Origin: an uncultured Pluralibacter sp.
GTDB lineage: Bacteria; Pseudomonadota; Gammaproteobacteria; Enterobacterales; Enterobacteriaceae
Reading direction: 5' to 3'
Length of the DNA stretch: 64,000 bases
NCBI RefSeq assembly: GCF_913775985.1
Contig: NZ_CAJYMB010000096.1
Location: 36,609-100,608 of the forward strand
Part shown: one piece after another, positions 15,553 to 25,845 of the stretch
Position numbering within the stretch: position 1 is the stretch's first letter
Layout of the letters: each line of letters opens with the position of its first letter
Translations under genes and position numbers: made by a program
The notes under the pieces: generated by a model
The model's input: only the letters and a program-made list of their open reading frames with translations
Databases searched by the model: none
Told to the model about the DNA's origin: nothing

Positions 15553-17694
15553 ATGAAATTGATGCACATTGCCGCCAGCGTGGAGCTGGTTTCCCGCCTG
15601 AGCACCCACCGCCAGGTTGTACGGCTTGATGAGACTGACTTTACCGACGTGGCCGCCGTGGTCATCACCGCCGCCGACAGCCGCAGCGGGCTGCTGACGC
15701 TGCTCAAGCGTACGGGCTTTAATCTGCCGGTGTTTCTGTTCAGCGATGACGACATTATCGCCCCGAACGGCGTGGATATGGTGATGAACGGCAGCGTCCA
15801 GCAGTGGCTGGAGCTTGAAGCCGCCGCCCGCCGCTACGAAGAGACGCTGCTGCCGCCGTTCTTCGATACGCTGGTGCAGTATGTCGAGATGAACAACAGC
15901 ACCTTTGCCTGCCCGGGCCACCAGCACGGCGCCTTCTTTAAGAAGCACCCGGCCGGCCGGCAGTTCTTCGAATTTTTCGGTGAAAACCTCTTTCGTGCCG
16001 ACATGTGTAACGCCGACGTTAAGCTCGGGGATCTGCTGATCCACGAAGGTGCCGCGAAGCACGCCCAGAAACACGCCGCCCGGGTATTTAACGCGGATAA
16101 AACCTGGTTTGTGCTCAACGGCACCTCGGCGGCGAATAAAGTGGTCACCAACGCGCTGCTGACCCGCGGCGATCTGGTGCTGTTTGACCGCAACAACCAC
16201 AAGTCCAACCACCACGGCGCGCTGCTGCAGGCGGGGGCGACGCCGGTATATCTGGAAGCCGCGCGCAATCCGTTCGGCTTTATCGGCGGCATTGACGCGC
16301 ACTGCTTTGATGAGGCGTACCTGCGCACGCTGATTGATGAAGTGGCGCCGCACAAAGCGGGCGAGGCGCGCCCTTTCCGGCTGGCGGTGATCCAGCTTGG
16401 CACCTACGACGGCACGGTCTACAACGCCCGCCAGGTGGTGGATAAAATCGGCCACCTTTGCGACTACATCCTGTTCGACTCGGCGTGGGTCGGCTACGAG
16501 CAATTTATCCCGATGATGGCCGACTGCTCGCCGCTGCTGCTCGATCTTAATGAGAACGATCCGGGCATTTTTGTCACCCAGTCGGTGCACAAGCAGCAGG
16601 CGGGCTTCTCCCAGACCTCGCAGATCCACAAAAAAGATAACCACATTCGCGGCCAGGCGCGGTTCTGCCCTTACAAGCGCCTGAATAACGCCTACATGCT
16701 GCATGCCTCCACCAGCCCGTTCTATCCGCTGTTTGCCGCCCTCGACGTGAACGCTAAAATTCACGAAGGGGAGAGCGGCCGCCGGCTGTGGGCAGAGTGC
16801 GTCACTCTCGGCATCGACGCCCGCAAGGCGATCCTCGACCGCTGCCGGATGATCGCGCCCTTTGTTCCGCCGCAGGTGGACGGCAAGTCCTGGCAGGATC
16901 ATCCTACCGAGCAGATTGCCCGCGAGCGCCGCTTCTTCAGCTTTGGCGCCGGGGAGCGCTGGCACGGCTTTGAGGGCTACGCCCCGGAGCAGTACTTTGT
17001 CGATCCCTGCAAGCTGCTGCTGACGACGCCGGGGATCGACGCGCAAACCGGAGAGTACGCGGAGTTTGGCATCCCGGCGACGATCCTCGCCCACTACCTG
17101 CGGGAAAACGGCATCGTGCCGGAGAAGTGCGATCTCAACTCGATCCTGTTCCTGCTGACCCCGGCGGAAAGCCCGGAGAAGATCGCTTATCTGGTGGCGA
17201 TGCTGGCCCGCTTCGAGCAGCACATCGAAAACGATACGCCGCTCGCGGAAGTGCTGCCGTCGGTCTACAACAAGTATCCGCTGCGCTATCGCGACTACAC
17301 CATCCGCCAGCTCTGCCAGCAGATGCACGACCTGTACGTCAGCTATGACGTGAAGGGGCTGCAAAAAGCGATGTTCCGCAAGGCCAGCTTCCCGTCGGTG
17401 GCGAAGGATCCGCAGGAGGCCAACGTCGAGTTTATTCGCGGTAACGTCGATCTGGTGCGCCTGCGCGATGCCGAAGGACGCATTGCCGCTGAGGGCGCGC
17501 TGCCGTATCCGCCGGGCGTACTCTGCGCGGTGCCTGGTGAAGTGTGGGGCGGGGCGGTGCTGCGCTATTTTCTGGCGCTGGAAGAAGGGGTTAACCTGCT
17601 GCCCGGTTTTTCACCCGAGCTGCAGGGGGTTTATCAGGAGAAAGATGCCGACGGCATCAACCGCCTTTACGCTAACGTACTGAAAGCGCAGTAA
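15553..17694 (+). CDS. speC: Ornithine decarboxylase, constitutive (SpeC)
   Basis: The protein is 713 aa from the ATG at 15553, chosen because MKLMHIAASVELVSRLSTH aligns with the E. coli N-terminus; a longer upstream frame is an artefact. It is a PLP fold-type I decarboxylase: wing domain, then a core with ACPGHQHGAFF, NGTSAANKVV, DSAWVGYEQF and the PLP-lysine motif SVHKQQAGFSQTSQ, then the C-terminal domain. It converts ornithine to putrescine and CO2 in the cytoplasm. A long untranslated region upstream (to the tRNA) suggests post-transcriptional control by polyamines. Confidence 0.97.
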   Translation: MKLMHIAASVELVSRLSTHRQVVRLDETDFTDVAAVVITAADSRSGLLTLLKRTGFNLPVFLFSDDDIIAPNGVDMVMNGSVQQWLELEAAARRYEETLLPPFFDTLVQYVEMNNSTFACPGHQHGAFFKKHPAGRQFFEFFGENLFRADMCNADVKLGDLLIHEGAAKHAQKHAARVFNADKTWFVLNGTSAANKVVTNALLTRGDLVLFDRNNHKSNHHGALLQAGATPVYLEAARNPFGFIGGIDAHCFDEAYLRTLIDEVAPHKAGEARPFRLAVIQLGTYDGTVYNARQVVDKIGHLCDYILFDSAWVGYEQFIPMMADCSPLLLDLNENDPGIFVTQSVHKQQAGFSQTSQIHKKDNHIRGQARFCPYKRLNNAYMLHASTSPFYPLFAALDVNAKIHEGESGRRLWAECVTLGIDARKAILDRCRMIAPFVPPQVDGKSWQDHPTEQIARERRFFSFGAGERWHGFEGYAPEQYFVDPCKLLLTTPGIDAQTGEYAEFGIPATILAHYLRENGIVPEKCDLNSILFLLTPAESPEKIAYLVAMLARFEQHIENDTPLAEVLPSVYNKYPLRYRDYTIRQLCQQMHDLYVSYDVKGLQKAMFRKASFPSVAKDPQEANVEFIRGNVDLVRLRDAEGRIAAEGALPYPPGVLCAVPGEVWGGAVLRYFLALEEGVNLLPGFSPELQGVYQEKDADGINRLYANVLKAQ

Positions 17695-17700
17695 AGAAAC

Positions 17701-17723
17701 GCGGGGCCCGCAGCGGGCCCCGC
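17701..17723. terminator. GC-rich hairpin between convergent speC and mltC
   Basis: GCGGGGCCC (17701-17709) pairs with GGGCCCCGC (17715-17723). There is no long T-run, so termination is plausible but may be partial. Confidence 0.45.
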
Positions 17724-17732
17724 GCTGGCGGA

Positions 17733-18818
17733 CTATTTGCGGCGATAGGCTTTCTGAGTGTTGTTCACTTTATACAGATAGCGGCGCGACTCGGCGGAAG
17801 GATGGCGGGTCGTCAGCGTCTGATAAACGTCGCCCGGCGCCATGCTGTTAATGATGTTAGCCGCCTGCACTTTATCGCTGGAGAATACGCGCAGCACGCT
17901 GCCCGCGCCGCCGTTGTAGGCGGTGATCACCGCGTAGCGGCGCGAGGTTGGGTTGCTGATCCCGCCCAGATAGATGTTGTTGAGCATCGCCAGATAGGCG
18001 GTGCCGGTATCAATATTGCTGGCGGGGTCGAACAGATAGCTGCGGCTCGGCGTCCCCGATTTGCCCTGGGAGCGAAACACGTCTTTCCCGGCGGTATGCT
18101 GCACCACCTGCATCAGCCCCAACGCGTCGGCATTGCTCACCGCGTACGGGTTGAAGGAGGATTCGGTCTGCATAATCGCCAGAATCAGCGACTCGTCCAC
18201 GCCGTACTTGTGCGCCGACTGGCGCACCATGCCGATGTATTTATGCGCGCGCTTGTCGAGGTGGTTCGGCACCAGATTAATGGTGACGCTGTAGATAATG
18301 TGCAGCCCGCTGTTGCGGCGCATCAGTCGGTGCTGCAGCAGCCAGTCGGCATAGTTCGCGGCGCGGCCCTGCCAGCGGATGGCGTGGCCGGTGTTATCCA
18401 CCACCTGACCGTACAGGAACGGCTCTTTCGAGATCTGAATGTCGTCCGCGTCGGAATAGAGATCCACCGAGCCCGGATCGTCGCCCATCAGCAGGGTTTT
18501 AATGATCGTCTTGCGCAGATGGCCAGCGGGATCTGTTCCGGCGATGGTTTCGAAGGTGATCGTACCGGCGTCAAAGTTAATGTGGCTGCGGGTGTAATAC
18601 TGATCGCTGTATTTCACATAGTCTTTCGGCCCGGCGACCAGAACTTCTTTGTACCCCCAGATATTTTCGATGTTGTGGGCAAACTGGCCCATCAGAATAT
18701 CAAAACCGTTGGTGTCCTTATCCCAGGCTTCATTCCAGGCTTCGCCCTGTTTTTTATGTCCTGAACACGAAACAAGCAACGGCGCAATTAAAGCCAGCGC
18801 GAATAATTTTTTCATCAT
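17733..18818 (-). CDS. mltC: Membrane-bound lytic murein transglycosylase C
   Basis: The protein is 361 aa; E. coli MltC is 359 aa and very similar. The lipoprotein signal ends in the lipobox LVSC (Cys18). A DUF3393 N-domain is followed by an SLT domain with catalytic Glu in [15 protein letters not shown], plus GLMQV and AYNGG motifs. It cleaves the peptidoglycan glycan strand to 1,6-anhydro ends at the outer membrane. It is the last gene of the mutY-yggX-mltC group on the minus strand. The second Met (18815) is an equally possible start. Confidence 0.95.
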   Translation of the reverse strand: MMKKLFALALIAPLLVSCSGHKKQGEAWNEAWDKDTNGFDILMGQFAHNIENIWGYKEVLVAGPKDYVKYSDQYYTRSHINFDAGTITFETIAGTDPAGHLRKTIIKTLLMGDDPGSVDLYSDADDIQISKEPFLYGQVVDNTGHAIRWQGRAANYADWLLQHRLMRRNSGLHIIYSVTINLVPNHLDKRAHKYIGMVRQSAHKYGVDESLILAIMQTESSFNPYAVSNADALGLMQVVQHTAGKDVFRSQGKSGTPSRSYLFDPASNIDTGTAYLAMLNNIYLGGISNPTSRRYAVITAYNGGAGSVLRVFSSDKVQAANIINSMAPGDVYQTLTTRHPSAESRRYLYKVNNTQKAYRRK

Positions 18819-18862
18819 TCCGGGAGTGCGTGTTGGGGGTGAATGAGGGGGCCGCGAAGCCC

Positions 18863-19162
<300 letters not shown>

Positions 19163-20215
19163 TCATGCCAGCGCGCCGGCGCGTAGCTGCTGTAGCAGAC
19201 GCTCCACCGGGGCTGCCAGCCCTACGGAGGGCGGCTGCGCTAAGTTATACCAGAGAGCGCTGCCATCATCCATGCATGAGGAGAAGGAGGGCACGCGCAG
19301 CAACATCGGCACAATATCCAGATGGAAGTGGCTGAAGGTATGACGAAAAGCGGTCTGCTGGCTAAGAAGCGTAGCCGGAATTTGCCGCTGCGCCAGCCAC
19401 TGGCGCAGCTCCTCCTCGCTGGCGAACTGCGGGAAGCAGAACAGCCCGCCCCACAGGCCGCTGGGGGGGCGCTGGAGCAAAAGCACCTCGTCGTCGTGCT
19501 GCATAATCAGGAAATATCCGACCCGTTCCGGCAGCGTCTGCTTCGGTTTTTTCCCCGGGTATTCGGCCCAGCTGCTGTTGGCATACGCCACGCAGCCGTT
19601 GTTCAGCGGGCACAGCTCGCATTTGGGCTTCGAGCGGGTGCAGACCATCGCCCCGAGATCCATCATTGCCTGGTTGAAGCGCTCGACGCCTTTTGCCGGC
19701 GTAACCGCCTCGCTCAGCTGCCACAGGCGATTTTCCACCTCTTTTTTACCCGGCCAGCCCGCCACCGCGTAGCAGCGGGCCAGCACCCGCTTAACGTTAC
19801 CGTCGAGGATCGGAAAATGCTTGCCCAGAGAGAGTGAGAGAATCGCCCCGGCGGTGGAGCGCCCCACGCCCGGCAAGTCGGCGACCTGGTCATAGTTTTC
19901 CGGGAATTTGCCGCCGTGCTGGGTGGCGACCTGCTGCGCCGCTTTGTGCAGATTGCGGGCGCGGGCGTAGTAGCCGAGCCCGGTCCACAGGTGCAGCACC
20001 TCATCGAGAGGCGCTTTGGCCAGATCGCTCACCGTAGGAAAGCGGGCCATAAAGCGCTCGAAATAGGGGATGACGGTTGCGACCTGCGTCTGCTGCAGCA
20101 TCACCTCGGAGAGCCAGACTTTGTAAGGCGTTTTTTCAATTTGCCAGGGGAGGGTCTTGCGACCATATTTATCGTACCAGTCCAGCACCTGGGCTGAGAA
20201 TTGAGAGGCTTGCAT
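19163..20215 (-). CDS. mutY: A/G-specific adenine glycosylase MutY
   Basis: The protein is 350 aa, the same length as E. coli MutY. Catalytic Glu37 (SEVMLQQTQ), a helix-hairpin-helix [10 protein letters not shown] with downstream Asp in [11 protein letters not shown], an Fe-S loop with Cys-x6-Cys-x2-Cys-x5-Cys ([17 protein letters not shown]), and a C-terminal NUDIX-like domain for 8-oxoG recognition are all present. It removes adenine mispaired with 8-oxoguanine. It is divergent from trmB, with 144 bases between. Confidence 0.97.
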   Translation of the reverse strand: MQASQFSAQVLDWYDKYGRKTLPWQIEKTPYKVWLSEVMLQQTQVATVIPYFERFMARFPTVSDLAKAPLDEVLHLWTGLGYYARARNLHKAAQQVATQHGGKFPENYDQVADLPGVGRSTAGAILSLSLGKHFPILDGNVKRVLARCYAVAGWPGKKEVENRLWQLSEAVTPAKGVERFNQAMMDLGAMVCTRSKPKCELCPLNNGCVAYANSSWAEYPGKKPKQTLPERVGYFLIMQHDDEVLLLQRPPSGLWGGLFCFPQFASEEELRQWLAQRQIPATLLSQQTAFRHTFSHFHLDIVPMLLRVPSFSSCMDDGSALWYNLAQPPSVGLAAPVERLLQQLRAGALA

Positions 20216-20359
20216 AGCTACCGAATCGCTGTATCAGGGAGGCAGATTGCAGCACAGCGGTCCCGGGCTGTAAACCGGATCTTTGCCGCGCTTGCATACT
20301 CTGCCTAACTTTGGATAATGCCCCCTTTCCCGAACATACTCTGAGCAGACTGAATTTTT

Positions 20360-21079
20360 ATGAATAACGACGTCATTTCACCGGATTTTGATGAAAACGG
20401 TCGCCCGCTGCGCCGCATTCGCAGCTTTGTCCGCCGTCAGGGCCGCCTGACCAAAGGTCAGCAGCACGCGCTGGACCACTACTGGCCGGTGATGGGCGTT
20501 GAGTTCAGCGGCGAGCCGCTTGATTTGGAATTGCTGTTTGGCCGCCCGGGCCCGGCGACGCTGGAGATTGGCTTCGGCATGGGCGCATCGCTGGTGGCAA
20601 TGGCGAAGGCACGTCCGGACCAGAATTTCCTCGGCATTGAGGTACACTCCCCCGGCGTCGGCGCCTGCCTGGCCTCCGCCCACGAAGAGGGCGTTGAGAA
20701 CCTGCGCGTGATGTGCCACGACGCGGTGGAAGTGCTGCACACCATGATTCCCGACAATTCGCTGACCATGGTACAGCTCTTTTTCCCGGATCCGTGGCAC
20801 AAGGCGCGCCACAACAAGCGCCGCATCGTGCAGCCGCCGTTTGCCGAACTGGTGAAAAGCAAGCTCAAGCTGGGCGGCGTCTTCCACATGGCGACCGACT
20901 GGGAAGCCTACGCCGAGCATATGCTGGAAGTGATGTCCGGACTGGACGGCTATAAAAACCAGTCAGGCACCGGCGACTACGTGCCGCGCCCGGACTCGCG
21001 TCCGGTAACCAAATTTGAACAGCGTGGCCAGCGTCTGGGCCACGGCGTATGGGACTTAATGTTCGAGAGGGTAAAATAA
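20360..21079 (+). CDS. trmB: tRNA (guanine-N7)-methyltransferase TrmB
   Basis: The protein is 239 aa. The SAM motif [15 protein letters not shown], the [13 protein letters not shown] motif (FFPDPWHK) typical of TrmB, and a C-terminal [16 protein letters not shown] place it with the bacterial m7G46 tRNA methylases. It forms a coupled pair with yggL: the TAATG junction at 21077-21081 overlaps by one base. Confidence 0.97.
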   Translation: MNNDVISPDFDENGRPLRRIRSFVRRQGRLTKGQQHALDHYWPVMGVEFSGEPLDLELLFGRPGPATLEIGFGMGASLVAMAKARPDQNFLGIEVHSPGVGACLASAHEEGVENLRVMCHDAVEVLHTMIPDNSLTMVQLFFPDPWHKARHNKRRIVQPPFAELVKSKLKLGGVFHMATDWEAYAEHMLEVMSGLDGYKNQSGTGDYVPRPDSRPVTKFEQRGQRLGHGVWDLMFERVK

Positions 21080-21405
21080 TGGCCAAGAACCGCAGCCGTC
21101 GCTTGCGTAAAAAAATGCATATCGACGAGTTTCAGGAATTAGGTTTCTCCGTCGCGTGGCGCTTCCCGGAAGGCACCAGCGAAGCAGAGATCGATAAAAC
21201 CGTCGATGACTTCATTAATGAAGTGATTGAGCCCAACGGCCTTGCCTTTGACGGCAGCGGATATCTGGCCTGGGAAGGGCTTATCTGCATGCAGGAGATC
21301 GGCAAGTGCACCGAAGCCCATCAGGCCGCGGTGCGCAGCTGGCTGGAAGAAAAGAAATTCGAAGAGGTGCGCACCAGCGAACTTTTTGACGTCTGGTGGG
21401 ACTAA
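21079..21405 (+). CDS. yggL: YggL family protein (DUF469)
   Basis: The protein is 108 aa from the ATG at 21079, immediately after trmB; an in-frame extension upstream is unsupported. It is nearly identical to E. coli YggL: a basic N-terminus [20 protein letters not shown], then an acidic body ending SELFDVWWD. YggL has been linked to ribosome assembly or association in the literature; here only family membership is seen. Confidence 0.95.
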   Translation: MAKNRSRRLRKKMHIDEFQELGFSVAWRFPEGTSEAEIDKTVDDFINEVIEPNGLAFDGSGYLAWEGLICMQEIGKCTEAHQAAVRSWLEEKKFEEVRTSELFDVWWD

Positions 21406-21410
21406 GTACC

Positions 21411-21657
21411 TATACCCGTCATACTTCAAGCTGCTTGTGCGTTGGCTGCGCTCGCTCACCCCGGTCACTTACTCCAGTAAGCTCCCGGGGATTCACTCTC
21501 TTGCCGCCTTCAAGCAACTCGAATTATTTAGGGTATACCCCTCATACTTCAGGCTGCATGCGCGCTGCTGCGTTAGCCCACTCCGGTTACTGCCTTGAGT
21601 GAGCTTTCCGGGATTTACCCACCGGCCGCCAGCATGTCGCTCGAATGATTCAGGGTA
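21411..21657. repeat. Two tandem ERIC (IRU) elements
   Basis: Two degenerate copies of the ~125-base enterobacterial repetitive intergenic consensus lie head to tail. The first (about 21411-21537) contains the central ERIC core: CTCACCCCGGTCACTTACT, then GTAAGCTCCCGGGGATTCAC; it ends TTTAGGGTATA. The second (about 21535-21657) starts TATACCCCTCATACTTCAGG, is more diverged, and ends GATTCAGGGTA. They fill the whole 300-base gap between yggL and yggN, and transcribed ERICs form long hairpins that can affect mRNA stability. Confidence 0.85.
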
Positions 21658-21705
21658 GCTAAGGGCCAGCAATCGCTGGCCCGTTTTGTCTTTACAGGAG
21701 TTTCT

Positions 21706-22425
21706 ATGATGCGCAAATCCTTGCTGGCAGCGACCTTAGCGCTGTCGGCTTTTGCCGCCCAGGCGGACTATCAGTGCAGCGTCAATCCCCGCGACGATGT
21801 GATCCTCAACCCGCAAACCGTGCAGGTCAAAGGGGAGAACGGCGATCTGGTGATCACCCCGGAAGGTAACGTCACCTATAACGGGAAGCAATACACCCTG
21901 AGCGCCGCCCAGCGCGAGCAGGCAAAAGATTATCAGACCGCCCTGCGCGCCGCGCTGCCGTGGATTGACGAGGGCGCCCGCGCCCGCGTGGATAAAAGCC
22001 GCGCCGCGCTGGATCGCATCATCACCGAGCAGGTGGGCGCCAGCAGCAATATGCACAGCCGCCTGACTAAGCTGGACGCGCAGCTGAAAACCCAGATGAA
22101 CCGCATTATCGAGCACCGCACCGACGGCCTGACCTTCCACCACCGCGGCGTTGAGCAGGTGCGGGCCGACGGCCAGACGCTGGTCAATCAGGCGATGGGC
22201 GGCCTGCTGCAGGACAGCATCAACGAAATGGGCATCAAGGCGGCGACCAAAGGCGGCAGCAACCCGCTGGAAGGTATTCTTGGCAGCATGGGCGGCCTGC
22301 AGACCGCGGTGCAGAACGAGTGGAAGAATCAGGAAGCCGACTTCCAGCAGTTCGGCAAAGACGTGTGCAACCGCGTGGTCTCTCTGGAACAGAGCCGCAA
22401 AACGCTGGTGGGCAGCCTGAAATAG
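21706..22425 (+). CDS. yggN: YggN, DUF2884 periplasmic protein
   Basis: The protein is 239 aa, the same length as E. coli YggN and clearly homologous (YQCSVNPRDDV, VKGENGDLVITPEGNV). The signal peptide MMRKSLLAATLALSAFAAQA predicts export to the periplasm. The remainder is mostly helical, with conserved NQAMGGLLQDSINEMG and QQFGKDVCNRVV. Its function is unknown. A terminator follows 26 bases after the stop. Confidence 0.93.
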   Translation: MMRKSLLAATLALSAFAAQADYQCSVNPRDDVILNPQTVQVKGENGDLVITPEGNVTYNGKQYTLSAAQREQAKDYQTALRAALPWIDEGARARVDKSRAALDRIITEQVGASSNMHSRLTKLDAQLKTQMNRIIEHRTDGLTFHHRGVEQVRADGQTLVNQAMGGLLQDSINEMGIKAATKGGSNPLEGILGSMGGLQTAVQNEWKNQEADFQQFGKDVCNRVVSLEQSRKTLVGSLK

Positions 22426-22450
22426 CGCCCGACCACGCCTGAATAAACGC

Positions 22451-22482
22451 AAAAAGCGCAGATCGCCTCTGCGCTTTTTTTT
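22451..22482. terminator. Bidirectional intrinsic terminator yggN / hemW
   Basis: AAAGCGCAGA (22453-22462) pairs with TCTGCGCTTT (22468-22477), with A-run upstream and T-run downstream, serving both convergent genes. Confidence 0.9.
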
Positions 22483-22518
22483 CGTTTGTAGAATCGGGAG
22501 AGCCCGTCCGAATGGCGG

Positions 22519-23655
22519 TTATTCTGCGAGGAACAGTTCCAGCAGCGAGTTGAGAAAAAGCTTCCCGTGCTCGGTTATCTGCCAGCACTCGGCGCTTTCC
22601 GTAAGATAGCCCTGCGCCAGCGCCGCGTCGATTTGCGGACGAATGACCGACTCGTCCAGCCCGGTAAATGCCGCAAACTCGGCGCGCGGCGCGGGCTCCA
22701 GCAGGCGGAAGCGGTTCATAAAGAACTCAAACGGCTTGTCGGCGTCGGCCACGTCGTGCTGGCGCTCCAGATAGCGGCCTTCCATAAATCCGCGCGGATG
22801 GCGCGTTTTGGCGGTGCGCAGGATCCGCCCGTCCGGGAAGGTGATTTTACCGTGCGCCCCGCAGCCGATACCGAGGTAATCGCCGAAGCGCCAGTAGTTC
22901 AGATTGTGCTGGCACTGGTAGCCCGGCTTCGCATAGGCCGAGGTTTCATACTGCTGGTAGCCTGCGGCGGTCAGCAACTGGTGGCCACGCTCGAAAATAT
23001 CCCACAGAGCGTCGTCGTCCGGCAGCACCGGCGGGCGTGAGCCAAACAGCGTATTCGGCTCAATGGTGAGCTGATACCAGGAGAGATGCGGCGGGCTGAG
23101 GGCAATAGCCTGGCGCAGATCGTCAAGGGCTTCGTCCAGCGTCTGGTCCGGCAGGCCGTGCATCAGATCGAGGTTAAAGCTGCGCAGCCCGAGGCCGTCA
23201 GCCAGCCGCGCGGCGCGCTTTGCTTCACCGGCGTCGTGAATGCGCCCCAGCCGCTTCAGTTTCGGCTCGCTAAAGCTCTGTACGCCGATGGAGATACGGT
23301 TCACGCCGGCCCGCTGATACTCGATAAAGCGGTCGGCCTCCACGGTGCCGGGGTTGGCCTCCATGGTGATCTCCGCATCCGCTGCCAGGCGCAGTCGGGC
23401 GCGAACGCCGTCGAGCAGGGTCTGCATTGCGGCCCCGGAGAGCAGGCTCGGGGTGCCGCCGCCGATGAAAATCGTCGCCACTTCCCGGCCCTGGGCGTAA
23501 GCGGCGTCTGCATCAAGATCCGCCAGCAGGTGCTGGACGTAGTCGTCGTGGGGCACCTCGCCCTTCAGGGCGTGGGAGTTAAAATCGCAGTACGGGCACT
23601 TCTGTACGCACCAGGGAATGTGAATATAGAGGCTCAGGGGAGGTAGCACGCTCAT
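22519..23655 (-). CDS. hemW: HemW, heme chaperone / radical SAM protein
   Basis: The protein is 378 aa from the ATG at 23655 ([15 protein letters not shown]); the longer upstream frame is antisense shadow of rdgB in another reading frame. The radical-SAM Cys-x3-Cys-x2-Cys (C16, C20, C23) is followed by IFIGGGTPS and the HemW C-terminal domain (IGCGAHGK). It lacks the extra Cys of HemN (CPYC rather than CPYCFC), as expected for a heme-trafficking HemW. The start overlaps the rdgB stop by one base, giving tight coupling in the yggS-yggT-yggU-rdgB-hemW group. Confidence 0.95.
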   Translation of the reverse strand: MSVLPPLSLYIHIPWCVQKCPYCDFNSHALKGEVPHDDYVQHLLADLDADAAYAQGREVATIFIGGGTPSLLSGAAMQTLLDGVRARLRLAADAEITMEANPGTVEADRFIEYQRAGVNRISIGVQSFSEPKLKRLGRIHDAGEAKRAARLADGLGLRSFNLDLMHGLPDQTLDEALDDLRQAIALSPPHLSWYQLTIEPNTLFGSRPPVLPDDDALWDIFERGHQLLTAAGYQQYETSAYAKPGYQCQHNLNYWRFGDYLGIGCGAHGKITFPDGRILRTAKTRHPRGFMEGRYLERQHDVADADKPFEFFMNRFRLLEPAPRAEFAAFTGLDESVIRPQIDAALAQGYLTESAECWQITEHGKLFLNSLLELFLAE

Positions 23656-24242
23656 TAACGCAGGGCTTCCAGCAGCAGTTTCAGCGCTTTCCCGCGGTGG
23701 GAAATGGCGATTTTCTCTTCCCGGCTCAGCTCGGCGGCAGTTTTGCCTTCTGAAGGCACGAAGAAGATAGGATCGTAGCCGAAGCCGCCGCTGCCCGCCG
23801 GCTGGCGGGTAATCACGCCGGGCCAGGCGCCGTGGCACACCAGCGGCGTTGGATCGTCCGCATGGCGCAGGTAAACCAGCACGCAGTGGAACTGCGCGCC
23901 GCGGCGGGCGTCGGGAACATCGTCGAGCGCCACCAGCAGTTTTTGCAGGTTCTGCTCGTCGCTGGCCTCTTCGCCGGCGTAGCGCGCGGAGTAGATCCCC
24001 GGCGCGCCGCCGAGGGCGTCCACCGCCAGCCCGGAGTCGTCAGCAATCGCGGGCAGGCCGGTGACTTTCGCCGCGTGGCGCGCTTTCAGGATCGCGTTTT
24101 CAATAAAGGTCAGGCCGGTCTCTTCAACGGATTCGACATTCAGCGCCGTTTGCGCCACTACGTCAAAGCCAAAATCATTGAGCAGCGAGGCCAGCTCGCG
24201 CACTTTGCCGGCGTTGCCGGTCGCCAGAACTACTTTTTGCAT
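23655..24242 (-). CDS. rdgB: dITP/XTP pyrophosphatase RdgB
   Basis: The protein is 195 aa. N-terminal [14 protein letters not shown], then [24 protein letters not shown] (nucleotide and metal site), and C-terminal GFGYDPIFF and SHRGKAL are the Ham1/RdgB signatures. It hydrolyses non-canonical purine nucleoside triphosphates to keep them out of DNA. It overlaps yggU upstream by 13 bases. Confidence 0.97.
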   Translation of the reverse strand: MQKVVLATGNAGKVRELASLLNDFGFDVVAQTALNVESVEETGLTFIENAILKARHAAKVTGLPAIADDSGLAVDALGGAPGIYSARYAGEEASDEQNLQKLLVALDDVPDARRGAQFHCVLVYLRHADDPTPLVCHGAWPGVITRQPAGSGGFGYDPIFFVPSEGKTAAELSREEKIAISHRGKALKLLLEALR

Positions 24243-24541
24243 GGAGCTTCCTGAATGGTAAGGGCTTCAATAACGGACGGTATTTGCTGCGGATGCAGAA
24301 CTTTTACCTGCTTGTGGCGGCCAAGTTCGCCCTTTTCGATGATCACCTGGCTTTTGGCGACCCGAAACTGCTTGGCCAAAAACTTCGTCAGGTGGGCATT
24401 GGCCTGGCCGTCTACCGGCGGGGCGGTAATGGCGACTTTCAGTTCCTCGCCGTGAACGCCAACGATGCTGTCGCGGCTGGCCTTTGGCTGAATGTACAGC
24501 CGCAGCACCAGCCCGTCAGCGCAGGGTGCAACGGCACTCAT
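24230..24541 (-). CDS. yggU: YggU (DUF167/UPF0235)
   Basis: The protein is 103 aa from the ATG at 24541 ([16 protein letters not shown]), overlapping the yggT stop as ATGA; the E. coli protein is 96 aa. It has the conserved core [23 protein letters not shown] and [12 protein letters not shown] of the small alpha/beta DUF167 fold. Function unknown. The C-terminus is a few residues longer than in E. coli and overlaps rdgB. Confidence 0.93.
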   Translation of the reverse strand: MSAVAPCADGLVLRLYIQPKASRDSIVGVHGEELKVAITAPPVDGQANAHLTKFLAKQFRVAKSQVIIEKGELGRHKQVKVLHPQQIPSVIEALTIQEAPCKK

Positions 24542-25104
24542 AGCGCCATCCACAGCCCCGGCAGTAAAATATTACCGGTTGCCTGCAGCAGCTCGCCGAT
24601 GCCCATATTCACCGCGTACAGCAGCAGAACCAGCACCATCGGCGAGAAATCAATACCGCCCATGGACGGCAGCAGCCTGCGGATCGGGCGCAGCAGCGGA
24701 TCGGCCAGCTGCATCAGTACAAACTCCACCGGGCTGCGGCCGCGGCTGACCCAGCTCATAATGGCCATCAGCATCAGCACCCAGAAGATCAGCAGGCCGA
24801 TAGTTTTAACCAGAATAAGGACCGCAGAGATCCAGATGATCGGCTGAAATGTAATCACCATAAACAGCGCGATGGCTTTCAGCACGCAAAGAACAAACGC
24901 CACCAGTAGCGAGGCGCTGTCGATGGGGCCCATTGCGGGAATAACCTTGCGCAGCGGGCCGACAATCGGCTGGGTGGCTTTCACCACAAACTGCGAGAAA
25001 GGGTTATAAAAATCACAGCGGGCCCACTGCATCCAGACCCGCAGCAGGACAATCATGGTGTAGAGCTCAATTACCGTAGAGAGCAGGAAGGTCAACGTCT
25101 TCAT
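24538..25104 (-). CDS. yggT: YggT family inner-membrane protein
   Basis: The protein is 188 aa, the same length as E. coli YggT. Two YGGT repeats, each with two hydrophobic membrane segments, are visible (LLRVWMQW...[11 protein letters not shown] and [11 protein letters not shown]...[12 protein letters not shown]). It is linked genetically to osmotic shock tolerance and cell-division proteins in bacteria; no catalytic motif. It is 21 bases after yggS in the same operon. Confidence 0.95.
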   Translation of the reverse strand: MKTLTFLLSTVIELYTMIVLLRVWMQWARCDFYNPFSQFVVKATQPIVGPLRKVIPAMGPIDSASLLVAFVLCVLKAIALFMVITFQPIIWISAVLILVKTIGLLIFWVLMLMAIMSWVSRGRSPVEFVLMQLADPLLRPIRRLLPSMGGIDFSPMVLVLLLYAVNMGIGELLQATGNILLPGLWMAL

Positions 25105-25125
25105 GGCGTTCCTCAGTTTCCTTAT

Positions 25126-25830
25126 TTATTGTTTTGTGTAATCGCGGGCGCCGAAAATGGCGGTACCGATACGAACCATCGTACTGCCCGCTGCAATGGC
25201 GGCTTCCATGTCGTCTGACATGCCCAGGGAGAGGGTGTCGACAGAGGCATAGCGCGCTTTGAGGCGTGCAAATGCTACCGCCATTTGTTGAGCGACGGCA
25301 AACTGTGTTTGATACTCATGTTCCGGGGCCGGGATCGCCATCAGCCCGCGCAGGCACAGGCCCGGCAGCGCCGCAACCTGCTCGGCCAGCGCGTCCACTT
25401 CTTCAGGTACAATCCCGGATTTGCTCTCTTCATCGCTAATGTTTACCTGAATCAGGACGTTGAGCGGCGGCAGGCTTGCCGGGCGCTGCTCGCTGAGGCG
25501 GCTGGCGATGCGCAGGCGATCGATGGTGTGGCACCAGTCAAAGTGCTCCGCCACCAGGCGGCTCTTGTTCGACTGCAGCGGGCCGATAAAGTGCCACTGC
25601 AGCGCGTGCGGGCTCGCCTCGCTGAAATAGCGAATTTTATCCACGCCTTCCTGCACATAGTTCTCGCCAAACGCGCGCTGCCCGGCGGCGATAGCGTCTG
25701 CTATGGCGCTCGCAGGTTTCGTTTTACTCACTGCAAGCAGCGTAATTTCTTGCGGATCCCGGCCGCAAAGGGCCGCCGCCGTTGAGATTTTGTCCCGGAC
25801 CTGTGCCAGGTTATGCGCAATGTCGTTCAT
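25126..25830 (-). CDS. yggS: YggS, PLP homeostasis protein (COG0325)
   Basis: The protein is 234 aa from the ATG at 25830, matching the E. coli start MNDIAHNLAQVRDKI; an 18-residue upstream extension is not conserved. It is an alanine-racemase-like TIM barrel with the PLP Lys in LLAVSKTKPA and the conserved HFIGPLQSNK and SLGMSDDM motifs. It binds PLP without racemase activity and balances vitamin B6 and amino-acid pools. Confidence 0.96.
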   Translation of the reverse strand: MNDIAHNLAQVRDKISTAAALCGRDPQEITLLAVSKTKPASAIADAIAAGQRAFGENYVQEGVDKIRYFSEASPHALQWHFIGPLQSNKSRLVAEHFDWCHTIDRLRIASRLSEQRPASLPPLNVLIQVNISDEESKSGIVPEEVDALAEQVAALPGLCLRGLMAIPAPEHEYQTQFAVAQQMAVAFARLKARYASVDTLSLGMSDDMEAAIAAGSTMVRIGTAIFGARDYTKQ

Positions 25831-25845
25831 ATGTAGGGTGATGAT

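Noticed and set aside
15520..17364. 614-codon open frame antisense to speC
   Set aside because: It is the complement of a highly conserved gene in GC-rich DNA, with no start signals and no recognisable protein sequence.
21227..21602. ORFs running through the ERIC repeats after yggL
   Set aside because: They are the repeat sequence read in frame, with no ribosome-binding site.
23656..23838. N-terminal 61-residue extension of HemW
   Set aside because: It overlaps the end of rdgB in another frame and does not match HemW; the start at 23655 is coupled to the rdgB stop.
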